Origin: Azospirillum endophyticum
Lineage (GTDB): Bacteria > Pseudomonadota > Alphaproteobacteria > Azospirillales > Azospirillaceae
Assembly: GCF_016595245.1 (NCBI RefSeq)
Contig: NZ_JAENHM010000063.1
Coordinates: 62,001-126,000 of the forward strand
DNA length: 64,000 nt
Reading direction: 5' to 3'
The notes under the pieces: model-generated
The model's input: only the letters and a program-made list of their open reading frames with translations
Databases searched by the model: none
What the model was told of the DNA's origin: nothing
In this document: piece by piece, positions 25,372 through 34,202 of the stretch
How the letters are laid out: each line of letters starts with the position of its first letter
How positions within the stretch are numbered: the stretch's first letter is position 1
Position numbers and translations under genes: made by a program

Positions 25372-26499
25372 CTATGGCGCGAAGGCGACCGGCAGCGTCC
25401 GGTGCTCCACGATGTTCAGCCCATAGCCCCGCAGCGCCACCGGGACATGCCGAGAGTTGGACAGCAGGATCATGTCGTGAATGCCGAGTTCCGCCAGAAC
25501 CTGGGCGCCGACGCCATAGTTGCGCAGTTCGGCCTTGTCGACCAGCGGCTCCCCCGCCTTCACCCGAAGAAGCTGCGAGATCGGCACATCGCGGCTGAAC
25601 AGCACGATCACGCCCCTCCCTTCGGCGGCGATCTCCTGCATGGACCGCGCGACGATATCGCCGCGATCCCCGCTCTGGCCGAGCACGTCCGACAGGATAT
25701 CCAGCGCGTGCATGCGCACCAGGGTCGGCCTGCCGTCGATCTCGCCCTTCACCAGGGCAATCGCTTCCGTCTCGATCGCCTTGATGCGGAAGGTGATGGC
25801 GCTCCACTCCCCGCCCCATCGGCTGTCGAATTTCGCGGTGACGACACGCTCGACCTCATGATCGTGGCGGCGGCGGAAAGCGATCAGGTCGCGGATCGTG
25901 CCGATCTTGAGCGCGTGACGCTGGGCGAAGGCGACGAGATCGTCGAGGCGGGCCATCGTCCCGTCCTCCCTCATGATCTCGCAGATCACGCCCGACGGAT
26001 TGAGGCCGGCAAGGCGCGCGACATCCACCGCCGCCTCGGTATGGCCGGCGCGGACCAGCACGCCGCCGGGTCGGGCGACCAGGGGAAAGATGTGGCCCGG
26101 CGAGACGATCTGGTCGGGGCCCCTGGCCGCGTCGATCGCCACCGCCACGGTCCGCGCCCGGTCGGCCGCGGAGATGCCGGTGGAAACCCCCTCGCGCGCT
26201 TCGATCGAAACGGTGAAGGCCGTCCCGTGGCGGGTGCCGTTTTCCGCGCTCATCAGTTTGAGACCGAGCTGGTCGACCCGGTCCTTGCCGAGCGCCAGGC
26301 AGATGAGGCCCCTGCCATGCGATGCCATGAAGTTGATCGCCTCGGGCGTCGCCATCTGCGCCGGGATCACGAGATCGCCCTCGTTCTCCCGATCTTCGTC
26401 ATCGACGAGGATGAACATTCTGCCGTTGCGGGCCTCTTCGATGATCTCCATCGTCGAGGACAGAAAGGGATGGCGTGGAGTGCAGGGCAGCATCGTCAT
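25372..26499 (-). CDS. ribB: RibBA-type 3,4-dihydroxy-2-butanone-4-phosphate synthase with degenerate GTP cyclohydrolase II domain
   Basis: A 375-residue protein. Residues ~15-210 are a complete DHBP synthase: 'ILVDDEDRENEGDLVIPAQM', 'HGRGLICLALGKDRVDQLGL', 'HIFPLVARPGGVLVRAGHTE'. It makes the four-carbon unit of riboflavin from ribulose-5-phosphate. The remaining part aligns with GTP cyclohydrolase II ('VRMHALDILSDVLG') but lacks the zinc-binding Cys motif (CLTGD...RCDCG in active enzymes), so it probably cannot open GTP. It lies in a catabolic operon beside a flavin reductase, so it may boost flavin supply rather than be the housekeeping copy. No FMN riboswitch fits in the short gap upstream. 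Confidence 0.85.
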   Translation of the reverse strand: MTMLPCTPRHPFLSSTMEIIEEARNGRMFILVDDEDRENEGDLVIPAQMATPEAINFMASHGRGLICLALGKDRVDQLGLKLMSAENGTRHGTAFTVSIEAREGVSTGISAADRARTVAVAIDAARGPDQIVSPGHIFPLVARPGGVLVRAGHTEAAVDVARLAGLNPSGVICEIMREDGTMARLDDLVAFAQRHALKIGTIRDLIAFRRRHDHEVERVVTAKFDSRWGGEWSAITFRIKAIETEAIALVKGEIDGRPTLVRMHALDILSDVLGQSGDRGDIVARSMQEIAAEGRGVIVLFSRDVPISQLLRVKAGEPLVDKAELRNYGVGAQVLAELGIHDMILLSNSRHVPVALRGYGLNIVEHRTLPVAFAP

Positions 26500-26520
26500 G
26501 ATCTTCCTCCGATCACCGCA

Positions 26521-28431
26521 TCACATGTTCGACAGCGCCTGACGGATCAGCGAATCCTCGGAATCGTCGTAGAGTGAATTGATCAGCGCCGCGTAACGCT
26601 CGTTCAGCACCTTGCGCCGCTTTTTCCTGGTCGCCGTCATCACCCCATTCTCAGCCGACAGCTCTTCGGGCAGGATGCGGAACGACTTTATCTGCTCGAC
26701 GGGCGCCAGCCTCTGGTTCGCCTTGGCGACCTCCCCTTCGATCAGGTGGATGACCGCTTCCGACGAACAGAAATCCGCGTAGTCGTCGATCGTTTCATTC
26801 CGCCCCTTCACCCAGTCCGTCATCGCGATGCGGTCGACCTCGATCAGCGCCACGAGGTATTTTCGTCCGTCGCCGCAGACCGCGGCTTCCGAGATGTAGG
26901 GGCTTCGCCGCAATTCGTTCTCGATCTGCGCCGGGCTGATCGACTTGCCGCCGGAGGTGTTGATGATCTCCTTCTTCCGGTCGATGATCGCCAGTTGGCC
27001 ATCGGGCCGCACCTCGACGATGTCGCCGGTGTGGAGCCATCCGTCCCGCAAGGCCTCCAGCGTGTCGTCGGGCTTGTTCAGGTAGCCTGTGAACAGGCCG
27101 GGTCCCGTCACCAGCATTTCGCCGTCGCCGGCGATCCTGGTCTTCCAGCGGGGATCGGCAATCGGAACGCCGATCGTGCCGGGCTTCGACCAGTCCCGCA
27201 TCTGCCCGGTGTTCGCTCCGACCAGTTCGGTCTGCCCGTAGACCTCCTTGAGGTTCACCCCCCAGGTCTGCCACAGCTTCACGACGTCCGGCGGCATCGG
27301 CGCGGAGGCGGTATAGGGGTATGTGAGCTGGTCCAGACCGATCTCCGCCAGGAGCGGCAGGAAGATCCGATCGCGGCAGGTCGCGAAAAGCGCCTGGAGA
27401 AAGGGATCGTCCGGACCGTCCGCCTGGCGGTCCGCCAGCGCCTTCTGGGCAATGGACATCGCGAAGCGGTAGGATTTCCTGCCGATCGAAGCCGACGCAT
27501 TGATCCTGCTGACCAGTTCGGCGGCGTAGCGCTGATAGAAGCGCGGCGGCGCCATCCAATAGGTCGGCCTCACATCCCGGATGGTCGTCGCGAAATCCGC
27601 TCCGGTCTCGCCGAAATAGGGCGTGACCTCGCTGATGAGGGGAAGAACGATCCCCTGCCCGAGCCCGACGACATGGGAGAGAGGAAGATGGACGACCACC
27701 CGTTGGGGTTCGCGGAAAAGCGCCGGGCAAAAGCCTCGGGTGGTCATCAGCCCCTCGATCAGCGACCGGTGGGTGAGGATCGCCCCCTTGGGATTGCCGG
27801 TCGTCCCGGAGGTGTAGACGATGCTGGCATTGTCTTCCGGACGCGCCTTGCCGGCCTGCTCGTCGAGCAGCGACGAACAATCGGAGGACGACGAGGCGGA
27901 AAACCGCGGCAGCGAGACGATGGTCTTCGATGACGGAACCGCCGGATCGAAGACGACGATCTTCTTCAGCGTCTCCACCTGCCGGCTGCGGAGAAGGATG
28001 GTGAGTTCCTTCTCTCCGGCGACGAAGGCGAATTTGCTTCCGGAGTCCTCCAGGAAATACTCCACCTCCTCCGTCGAAGAGGTGAAATAGATTCCGACCG
28101 CCACGCCGCCGGAACAGACCGTCGCCATGTAGGCGACCACCCAGTCCTGCGAGATGTCCCCCATGATGGCGACGTGGTCCCCCTTCTCCAGACCATGATC
28201 GAGAAGGGCACGCGAAAGCGCCGCGACATCCCTGGCGAATTCACCCCAGGTCGTGGCGTGCCACGTACCGGCACGTTTCTGGAAGAACGCCACGGCCTCG
28301 CCCCTGCCGTCCCGGCGGTCGCGCAGCAGCGACGGCAGCGTCCCGTCTTCATGCGCGGCCGGTGGAGGGTCGATCGCGGATGCGGCAATGGAGGACGGAA
28401 CGGGCGGGAAAAAGGAATGCGGCCCGCCCAT
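26521..28431 (-). CDS. Long-chain-type AMP-forming acyl-CoA synthetase (FadD15-like)
   Basis: A 636-residue adenylate-forming enzyme. The P-loop is 'IVYTSGTTGNPKGAILTHRS', A4/A5 are 'GVNLKEVYGQTELVGANTG' and the hinge is 'GWLHTGDIVEVRPDGQLAII' with 'DRKKEIINTSGGKSISPAQI'. The catalytic Lys lies in the C-terminal 'TATRKKRRKVLNERY'. The length and 'KGDHVAIMGDISQDWVVAYM' fit the LC-FACS/FadD15 group. The ATG at 28431 lies one base after the crotonase stop; an upstream TTG is possible. It activates a carboxylic acid intermediate to its CoA ester with ATP. Substrate unknown. Confidence 0.9.
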   Translation of the reverse strand: MGGPHSFFPPVPSSIAASAIDPPPAAHEDGTLPSLLRDRRDGRGEAVAFFQKRAGTWHATTWGEFARDVAALSRALLDHGLEKGDHVAIMGDISQDWVVAYMATVCSGGVAVGIYFTSSTEEVEYFLEDSGSKFAFVAGEKELTILLRSRQVETLKKIVVFDPAVPSSKTIVSLPRFSASSSSDCSSLLDEQAGKARPEDNASIVYTSGTTGNPKGAILTHRSLIEGLMTTRGFCPALFREPQRVVVHLPLSHVVGLGQGIVLPLISEVTPYFGETGADFATTIRDVRPTYWMAPPRFYQRYAAELVSRINASASIGRKSYRFAMSIAQKALADRQADGPDDPFLQALFATCRDRIFLPLLAEIGLDQLTYPYTASAPMPPDVVKLWQTWGVNLKEVYGQTELVGANTGQMRDWSKPGTIGVPIADPRWKTRIAGDGEMLVTGPGLFTGYLNKPDDTLEALRDGWLHTGDIVEVRPDGQLAIIDRKKEIINTSGGKSISPAQIENELRRSPYISEAAVCGDGRKYLVALIEVDRIAMTDWVKGRNETIDDYADFCSSEAVIHLIEGEVAKANQRLAPVEQIKSFRILPEELSAENGVMTATRKKRRKVLNERYAALINSLYDDSEDSLIRQALSNM

Positions 28432-28432
28432 C

Positions 28433-29221
28433 TCAATTGCCGCCTTCTGCAAAGCGTTTGCGCTTCTCGCGGAAGGCGGCGACGGCCTCCTTGCGCTCCG
28501 GGCTGTGGAAGGTGAGCATCTCGAGCGCGCCGGCGGTGTCGAGATTCAGGTGCACCTGCTCCTTGATCAGCTTGTTGACGGCGTATTTGGTCCAGACGAT
28601 GGCGTCGCGGGGGCCGGAGGCCAGCATCTCGGCGTAACGGACCGCGTGCTCGACGACGGTTCCTTCCGGCACGACCTTGTTGATCATTCCGGCCGCTGCC
28701 GCGTCCTCCGCCGAGATGAAGTCCCCGGTCATCAGATAATGCTTCGCCCGGACCGGCCCCAGAAGGAGCGGCCAGATCACCGCGCCGCCGTCGCCGGCCA
28801 CGACGCCGGCCGTCACATGCGTGTCGGCGAAGCGGACTCCGGGCTGCGCGAAGACGACGTCGCAGAACAGGGCGAGCGTGGCGCCCAGCCCGACGGCGAC
28901 CCCATTCACGGCGGCGATCAGCGGGCATTCCAGCTCGAGCATGTTGCGGATGAGGTGACGCCCGGAGCGGGTCGGCGAAATCGGCCCCAAATCATCGTCG
29001 AGCGCATTCTGATCGCCGCCGGAGCAGAAGCCGCGCCCCGCACCGGTCAGGACGACGGCCTTGACCGCCCGGTCGTTGTCGAGGTCCACGAACAGCTCTT
29101 CCAGCGCGGAATGCATCGGCCAGTCGATGGCGTTGAGGATTTCCGGCCGGTTCAGGGTGATGATGGCCACGCCGCTCGCGCGCTTCTCGACGAGCAGGCC
29201 GCTATAGGTCTTGTCGGTCAT
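28433..29221 (-). CDS. Enoyl-CoA hydratase/isomerase (crotonase) 1
   Basis: A 262-residue crotonase. The oxyanion-hole segments are 'VLTGAGRGFCSGGDQNAL' and 'VNGVAVGLGATLALFCDVVF'. The usual catalytic Glu positions fall in 'GVRFADTHVTAGVVAGDGGA', where the first is replaced by D/T and the second by Asp, as in crotonases that are not classical hydratases. It acts on an acyl-CoA made by one of the adjacent ligases. It lies 32 bp after the monooxygenase gene and almost touches the acyl-CoA synthetase gene, so they form one operon. Confidence 0.85.
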   Translation of the reverse strand: MTDKTYSGLLVEKRASGVAIITLNRPEILNAIDWPMHSALEELFVDLDNDRAVKAVVLTGAGRGFCSGGDQNALDDDLGPISPTRSGRHLIRNMLELECPLIAAVNGVAVGLGATLALFCDVVFAQPGVRFADTHVTAGVVAGDGGAVIWPLLLGPVRAKHYLMTGDFISAEDAAAAGMINKVVPEGTVVEHAVRYAEMLASGPRDAIVWTKYAVNKLIKEQVHLNLDTAGALEMLTFHSPERKEAVAAFREKRKRFAEGGN

Positions 29222-29253
29222 GGGAGACTCTCTTCAGATCGGTCGACGGGGGA

Positions 29254-30393
29254 TCAGGCCGAAGCGCTCGTCTTCCGCATCCTGCGGATCTGTTCGAGGA
29301 TCTCGTCGGTCGGACGCACCACGTTGTTGCGGTCGTTGAAATGCGGGATGACATGGCGTCCGACCAGCTCGATCGCCTTCATGATCTCGGCGTGTGAAAC
29401 CGAGTCGATGTGGAACAGGATTTCTTCGGCGCCGGTTTCGATGAAGCGTTCCAGCTGGCGGATGACCGTATCCGGGCTGCCGCAAACCAGGCTGGCGGAG
29501 TCGTTGAGGAGATAATCCCAGTCGGTGGCCGCGCGCTGGAGCGCTTCCAGCCCCTCCCCCATATAGGCGTAGTCGTCCGCGATCTTGGCGAGCCGCGGAT
29601 AGGCATCGGTCGAGATGCGGGCGTACTGCATCAGCGGCTCGGCATAGATGTCCTTCGCCGCCTGATCGGTTTCGGCGATCCCGAGGAACACCGGCATGCC
29701 GAGACGCGGGCGGTCGAGCGGGCCGTTCGGATCCCGCTGCCAGTTCGACCGGTAGGCTTCGACCATCTTCGCCTGGGCATCCCAGCCCTGGTAGAGCGTG
29801 TGGCTGAGGACGGCGAGCCCCTGGCGGGCCGCCCAGACATGGCTGCGCTCGCTGGTCGCGGCGATGCCCATCAGCGGATAGGGCTTCTGCAGCGGCTTGG
29901 GCACCAGCATGCGCGGCGGAACCTGATAATGCTTGCCCTCGAAGGTGAAGATGTCCTTGCTGAAGGCTTCGCGGATCAGCGCGATCCCCTCCTCCATCTG
30001 CTCGAGGGTTTCCGCGGGTTCCACGTTGAAGGCGCGCATGGCGATGGTGGTGTTCGCCCGGCCGCAATACAGCTCCATGCGCCCGTTGGACAGGATGTCG
30101 GTGACCGCGGCCCGTTCCGCCGTGCGCAGCGCGTGGTTGATCTTCTTGGGCATCAGCGAGACCGCCGGCCTCAGCCGGATGCGGGACGTGACGGCCGCGA
30201 GGTAACCATATACGACTTCGGGGGCCGAACTGGAGATCCCGCCCAAGGCGACATGCTGCTCGGACAGGCTGACGATGTCGAAGCCCATCTTCTCGGCGAA
30301 TACCGCTTCTTCGACAAGCTCATGAAGCCGGCGCGAATAGCTTTGCCCAACCAGGGTTTCCTGCTCGGACCAGAAGCCGAACTTGACTGCCAT
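29254..30393 (-). CDS. Luciferase-like (LLM) flavin-dependent monooxygenase
   Basis: A 379-residue LLM-class TIM-barrel protein. Landmarks are 'EAVFAEKMGFDIVSLSEQHV' (active-site E/H near strand 2), 'RIRLRPAVSLMPKKINHALR', 'DILSNGRMELYCGRANTT' (in place of the usual GR-xxGxGRG) and 'VPPRMLVPKPLQKPYPLMGI'. It has no flavin reductase domain, so it depends on reduced FMN from a partner, most likely the protein at 24729. RBS AGAGGG. Members of this class cleave rings or C-S/C-N bonds with O2. It opens a four-gene run with crotonase, CoA ligase and RibBA. Reaction unknown. Confidence 0.9.
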   Translation of the reverse strand: MAVKFGFWSEQETLVGQSYSRRLHELVEEAVFAEKMGFDIVSLSEQHVALGGISSSAPEVVYGYLAAVTSRIRLRPAVSLMPKKINHALRTAERAAVTDILSNGRMELYCGRANTTIAMRAFNVEPAETLEQMEEGIALIREAFSKDIFTFEGKHYQVPPRMLVPKPLQKPYPLMGIAATSERSHVWAARQGLAVLSHTLYQGWDAQAKMVEAYRSNWQRDPNGPLDRPRLGMPVFLGIAETDQAAKDIYAEPLMQYARISTDAYPRLAKIADDYAYMGEGLEALQRAATDWDYLLNDSASLVCGSPDTVIRQLERFIETGAEEILFHIDSVSHAEIMKAIELVGRHVIPHFNDRNNVVRPTDEILEQIRRMRKTSASA

Positions 30394-30499
30394 TTGGATG
30401 CCCTCTCGGGTTTGTTTGGATTGCCTCTTCGATGGTTGGAAGCTTGTCATGAAGCGGGCGGCAGAGCCTGCCGAAGATCGGCCTTACCGACTGTGCGCT

Positions 30500-30514
30500 C
30501 AGAATATTATTCTG
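30500..30514. promoter_or_regulatory. Perfect palindrome upstream of the LLM operon
   Basis: CAGAAT-ATT-ATTCTG, a 15-bp perfect inverted repeat in an AT-rich pocket of the 228-bp gap before the monooxygenase gene. It is a good candidate operator for a local regulator. Confidence 0.5.
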
Positions 30515-30621
30515 TGTAAAAATGATTGCCTGGCTCCTTGGGCGGCAATGGCGGGCGGCAATGGCCGGCGGCAGCGGCGACGCGCCTTCGCCGCCCACGC
30601 CTCTTCACCCCCGGCAAGGTG

Positions 30622-31392
30622 TCAAACCGGACCTTCTTGCGAAAAGCCTTCGACGAGCAGGGAGGCGATGCGCTCGATGCAGTGTCGGCCGATGGCTGTC
30701 GAGGACCCGTCGGGGTCGCCGAGAATGCCGTTGGCGCTGACCGCCGCAAGCCCGTCGCGCCACATCAGCTCCAGGTCGCCTTGTGAAAGGAGCCCCAATC
30801 TTCCGGCCTCGTAGCGCTCCATGCGCACCCGCTCGGGGTGGAGGTCGAGCATCAGCGAGGTTTCGGCGATGTCGGCATGGCCGCCGACCTTGATCGGCTC
30901 GCCCCCCGCTTCCTCGACGGCATCGCGCCACCGTTCCAGCCAGGCCTTCGCATCGGTGAAGGCGGAGATGCGGCAGGAGCCGGGCACGGCCGACCGTAAT
31001 CGCGGCAGCATTCTGGCCAAGGGCGGACAATTGCCGACATGGGCGGAGAAGATGAGGATGCGTTCGAAGCCGTGTCTCGCCAGGCTGGTGCAGTAATCCC
31101 GGCAGATCATTTCGAATGTGCTGTCCTGCAGGGAGATCGTGCCGGGAAATGCGAGATGGTGGGACGAACAGCCGACCCTGATGGTCGGCGCCACCAGCGC
31201 GCCTCCCACGCCCTTCGCCACCAGGATGCCCAAATGGTCCGCGTGGTCGGCATCGACGCTGAGGGTCAGGTGCGGTCCATGCTGCTCCACCGCCCCGCAG
31301 GGGATGACGATGGTCCGGGTGCCGCCCGCGATGGCGAGAGCGACCTCGGACGAGGTCATGAACTCAAGCCGGAGATGATCGCCCTCAGCCAT
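30622..31392 (-). CDS. Creatininase-family metal-dependent hydrolase
   Basis: A 256-residue creatininase/MftE-fold protein. Metal and active-site segments are visible: 'VIPCGAVEQHGPHLTLSVDA' (E and H ligands), 'DADHADHLG', 'SSHHLAFPGTISLQ', 'ILIFSAHVGNCPPL' (family GHGGN is altered to AHVGN) and 'VGGHADIAETSLMLDLHP' (GHAGExETS-like). The family includes amidases/imidases such as creatinine amidohydrolase, FAPy deamidases and IolN. It overlaps the end of the crotonase gene by 8 bp, so it is translationally coupled. It probably opens a lactam, amide or ketone ring after the monooxygenase step; the exact bond is not readable. Confidence 0.85.
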   Translation of the reverse strand: MAEGDHLRLEFMTSSEVALAIAGGTRTIVIPCGAVEQHGPHLTLSVDADHADHLGILVAKGVGGALVAPTIRVGCSSHHLAFPGTISLQDSTFEMICRDYCTSLARHGFERILIFSAHVGNCPPLARMLPRLRSAVPGSCRISAFTDAKAWLERWRDAVEEAGGEPIKVGGHADIAETSLMLDLHPERVRMERYEAGRLGLLSQGDLELMWRDGLAAVSANGILGDPDGSSTAIGRHCIERIASLLVEGFSQEGPV

Positions 31393-32149
31393 GCTGCTGC
31401 CTCGCCTTGCGTTGGAGGAACTGGTCACGCGCCGCGGCCGTCTCTTCGCGGTTCAGGTAATCATGCATGTCGCCGAGCGTGCGCGCTTCAAGCTCCTCGT
31501 CGGTCATCCCCGGCGCATCGGTGAAGGTCCGTTTGATCGCCGAGAACAACCGCCTGTCCTTGAGGCGAAGCGTCTCGGCGACGGCACGGGTCCGGTCCTG
31601 CAAATCGGTGAAACCGACGACGTCATCGACGAGGCCCATCGCCTTCGCCTCCTGCGCCGAAACAAGCTCCCCGGAATAGAGGAGACGCTCGGCAGCCCGG
31701 CGCCCGAGGCGCTCCATCGCCTGCCGCATGCCCTTCGCGGCGGGAAGCAGCCCATGATTGATTTCGGGAAAGCCGAACCTCGCGCTCTCGCTCGCCACGA
31801 CATGATCCGCAAACAGAACCAGTTCCAGCGCCCCGCCCACCGCATAGCCGTTGACGGCGCACAGCAGCGGGCAGCGATAGCCTTCGAGCGCGACAAGCAG
31901 CCGGTGGAAGGCGCGCATGCGTGGGATCGCGGCGTCCGCTCTGGCGGTGATTTCGCGAATGTCGCCACCGGCACTGAAGAAGCGCTCACCGGCGCCGGTC
32001 AGGATCACTGCCGGCGGATCGGCCTCTTCGCCGAACCGGGCGAGATCGTCCGCCAGCGCCTGGATCAGATCGAAGGAAAGCGCGTTGGCGGGCGGCCTGT
32101 CCATGGTCAGCCGGACCAGCGTCGTGGATAAACGATCCATCCTCAGCAT
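31385..32149 (-). CDS. Enoyl-CoA hydratase/isomerase (crotonase) 2
   Basis: A protein of about 254 residues starting MLRMDRLS, with AAGGA upstream. Crotonase features are 'VILTGAGERFFSAGGDIREI' and 'AVNGYAVGGALELVLFADHV' (oxyanion hole), then 'ARFGFPEINHGLLPAAKGMR' with the first catalytic Glu present and Leu/Pro instead of the second Gly/Glu context. It would hydrate, isomerise or cleave the CoA intermediate. It lies 11 bp after the second acyl-CoA synthetase and overlaps the creatininase gene. Confidence 0.85.
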   Translation of the reverse strand: MLRMDRLSTTLVRLTMDRPPANALSFDLIQALADDLARFGEEADPPAVILTGAGERFFSAGGDIREITARADAAIPRMRAFHRLLVALEGYRCPLLCAVNGYAVGGALELVLFADHVVASESARFGFPEINHGLLPAAKGMRQAMERLGRRAAERLLYSGELVSAQEAKAMGLVDDVVGFTDLQDRTRAVAETLRLKDRRLFSAIKRTFTDAPGMTDEELEARTLGDMHDYLNREETAAARDQFLQRKARQQHG

Positions 32150-32160
32150 TTTGTATCCTT

Positions 32161-33837
32161 TCAGGTCGCGCGGGGCTCCGTGGCGGCCGATCCCTCGGCT
32201 TGGGCGGATCCGAACCGGGCGCGCAGGGTCTTCTTGTCGATTTTCCCGACACTCGTTCTCGGCAGCTCGCTGACGGCGATGAAGCGGTCGAGTTTCGCAT
32301 ATCGCGTGATCGCACCGCCCTCGATCGCCGCCTCGATCGGCCTGTTCAGCGTTCCCAGGGTCACGGTCGCACCGGGGGCGGCGACGATCACGGCCAGGGG
32401 CCGTTCGCCCCAATGGTCATCGGGCACGGCGACGACGGCCGCTTCGTCGACACCGTCGGCGGTCGCGACGATGCCCTCCAACTGGATCGAATCGATCCAT
32501 TCCCCGCCGCTCTTGATGACGTCCTTGAGGCGGTCGCAGATCGTCACGTTGCCGTTCCCGTCGATCGTCGCGATATCCTGGGTGTGGAGCCATCCGCCGC
32601 GCCACAGGGCCTTCGACCCCTGCTCGTCGCCGACATAGCAGGGGGTGAGCCAGGGAGCGCGCACCACCAATTCCCCGCGCGACCGTCCATCCTTGGGAAG
32701 CGGGTTCATGTCCTCGTCGACGATCCGCGCCTCGACCAGCGGGATGGGCACCCCTGCCCTGGTCAGCAGATGGCTTTCGTCCGCGGCCCCCGGTTCCGAT
32801 CCGGGCGAGCGGCGGGTTACCGTGAGGATCGGCGCGGTTTCGGACATCCCGTAGGCACCGATGATTTCCATGCCGCGGCGCCGGGCCTCCTCGAACAGCA
32901 CCGGGGTAAGGCTCGAACCGCCGACCACCATCATCCAGCCGGACAGGTCCGTTCCGGTGCGGTCTGCCGCGGCGATTACCATCTGCAGAACGGTCGGGAC
33001 ACCATGCGAATAGGTGACGCGATGCTCGGTGCGCAGCCTGCAGATCATGTCGGCGTCATAGCGCCCCGGATAGACCTGCTTCAGCCCCAGCATCGTCGCG
33101 ATATAGGGCATGCCCCAGGCGTGGACGTGAAACATCGGCGTGAGCGGCATGTACACGTCGTCGACACCGAATCCACGATGGCGCGTATCGCCGGAATGAC
33201 CGCACAGGGCCAAGGTGTGGAGAACCAGTTGCCGGTGGCTGAAGCAGACCCCCTTCGGATTCCCCGTCGTCCCGGTCGTGAAGAAGGTCGTCGCGATCGC
33301 GTTCTCGTCGAAATCCTTGAAATCGAAATCGGGATCGGCGGCTGCGATCAACGGCTCGTAGTCCCCGGCTGCCCATGCGGGCGCCGGCTCGCCGGTCCCG
33401 TCCATGATCGCGATGATCGCCTTCAGACCGGGGACGGCTTGCCGGATCTCGTCCAGAAAAGGAAAGAAGTCGCGGTGGATTAGGAGGAGGCCGGGCTTCG
33501 TCTTGACGAGCGTGTAGAGCAGCTGGTCGATCGGCAGGCGGACGTTGACCGTCTGCAGCACCGCGCCCATCATGGGAATGGAGAAATACGCTTCAAGGTA
33601 GCGATGGCTGTCCCAGTCCATCACCGAGATCGTCATCCCTTCTTCCGCGCCCAGCGAGGACAGCAGCGAGGACAGCCGTCCGACGCGTTGCACGAACTCC
33701 CGGTAGGTGAACCGATACTGGTCGCGGTACACGATCTCCTGATCGGCCGAGGTGGTCAGGGCCCGGTCCAGAAGGTGGCGAATCGTCAAAGGGTACCGGT
33801 AAGCCTCGTCGGTTGCTTTTGCGAAGCGCAAGGGCAT
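32161..33837 (-). CDS. AMP-forming acyl-CoA synthetase (medium-chain FadD-like)
   Basis: A 558-residue ANL-family enzyme. Motifs: 'TTFFTTGTTGNPKGVCFSHR' (P-loop), 'GAYGMSETAPILTV' (A5), 'GWLHTQDIATIDGNGNVTIC' with 'DRLKDVIKSGGEWIDSIQLE' (hinge; Gln replaces the usual Gly of TGD) and the catalytic Lys in 'PRTSVGKIDKKTLRARF'. Its 'MPLTPMFHVHAWGMPYIAT' stretch is typical of medium-chain/aromatic acyl-CoA ligases. RBS GGAG. It is the first gene of the minus-strand run and probably makes the entry CoA thioester. Confidence 0.9.
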   Translation of the reverse strand: MPLRFAKATDEAYRYPLTIRHLLDRALTTSADQEIVYRDQYRFTYREFVQRVGRLSSLLSSLGAEEGMTISVMDWDSHRYLEAYFSIPMMGAVLQTVNVRLPIDQLLYTLVKTKPGLLLIHRDFFPFLDEIRQAVPGLKAIIAIMDGTGEPAPAWAAGDYEPLIAAADPDFDFKDFDENAIATTFFTTGTTGNPKGVCFSHRQLVLHTLALCGHSGDTRHRGFGVDDVYMPLTPMFHVHAWGMPYIATMLGLKQVYPGRYDADMICRLRTEHRVTYSHGVPTVLQMVIAAADRTGTDLSGWMMVVGGSSLTPVLFEEARRRGMEIIGAYGMSETAPILTVTRRSPGSEPGAADESHLLTRAGVPIPLVEARIVDEDMNPLPKDGRSRGELVVRAPWLTPCYVGDEQGSKALWRGGWLHTQDIATIDGNGNVTICDRLKDVIKSGGEWIDSIQLEGIVATADGVDEAAVVAVPDDHWGERPLAVIVAAPGATVTLGTLNRPIEAAIEGGAITRYAKLDRFIAVSELPRTSVGKIDKKTLRARFGSAQAEGSAATEPRAT

Positions 33838-34202
33838 GTCTGCTCTCCATCATTGTCCAGTCGACCTCGCAGACCGGCCCGGTCTCCGCTGCGGGTCGGA
33901 TCATCGCATCGCCGGCTGGCGGCCACCCGGGAGTCTCGGCATTGCGCCTGCGCTTGAGGATGGAACCGGCACGCGCCGATCCGCTTGCGGCAGGCAAGGA
34001 TCGCCTGCCGATGCGAGGTTAGCGCGAGCGCTCCGGAGGTTTCTTCCGAAGGCTCCCCGCAAGCGCGCCGATGGCAGGATATTCTGGCGTGCCCGGCATT
34101 TTCGACGGCGATAGATGCCGGACTCTCCTGCGGCCGGGAGGCGCTTCGCCGTCCGGCCCGCCGGTTCGGCGGAGCTGCCGTCGACAGGACGAACGGATCG
34201 CC
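33838..34202. other. 365-bp gap between catabolic block and efflux operon
   Basis: Upstream region of the acyl-CoA synthetase operon (minus) and downstream region of the HlyD gene (minus). I see no gene, strong hairpin or repeat; it should hold the promoter of the catabolic operon. Confidence 0.4.

Noticed and set aside
26500..26520. FMN riboswitch before the ribBA paralogue
   Set aside because: Only 20 bases separate it from the gene upstream, far too few for an RFN element, and no such conserved segments are seen in the coding region before it.
24729..30393. Riboflavin degradation cluster (Rca-type)
   Set aside because: LLM plus flavin reductase are shared with that pathway, but a flavin biosynthesis gene and CoA ligases/crotonases do not fit riboflavin breakdown.
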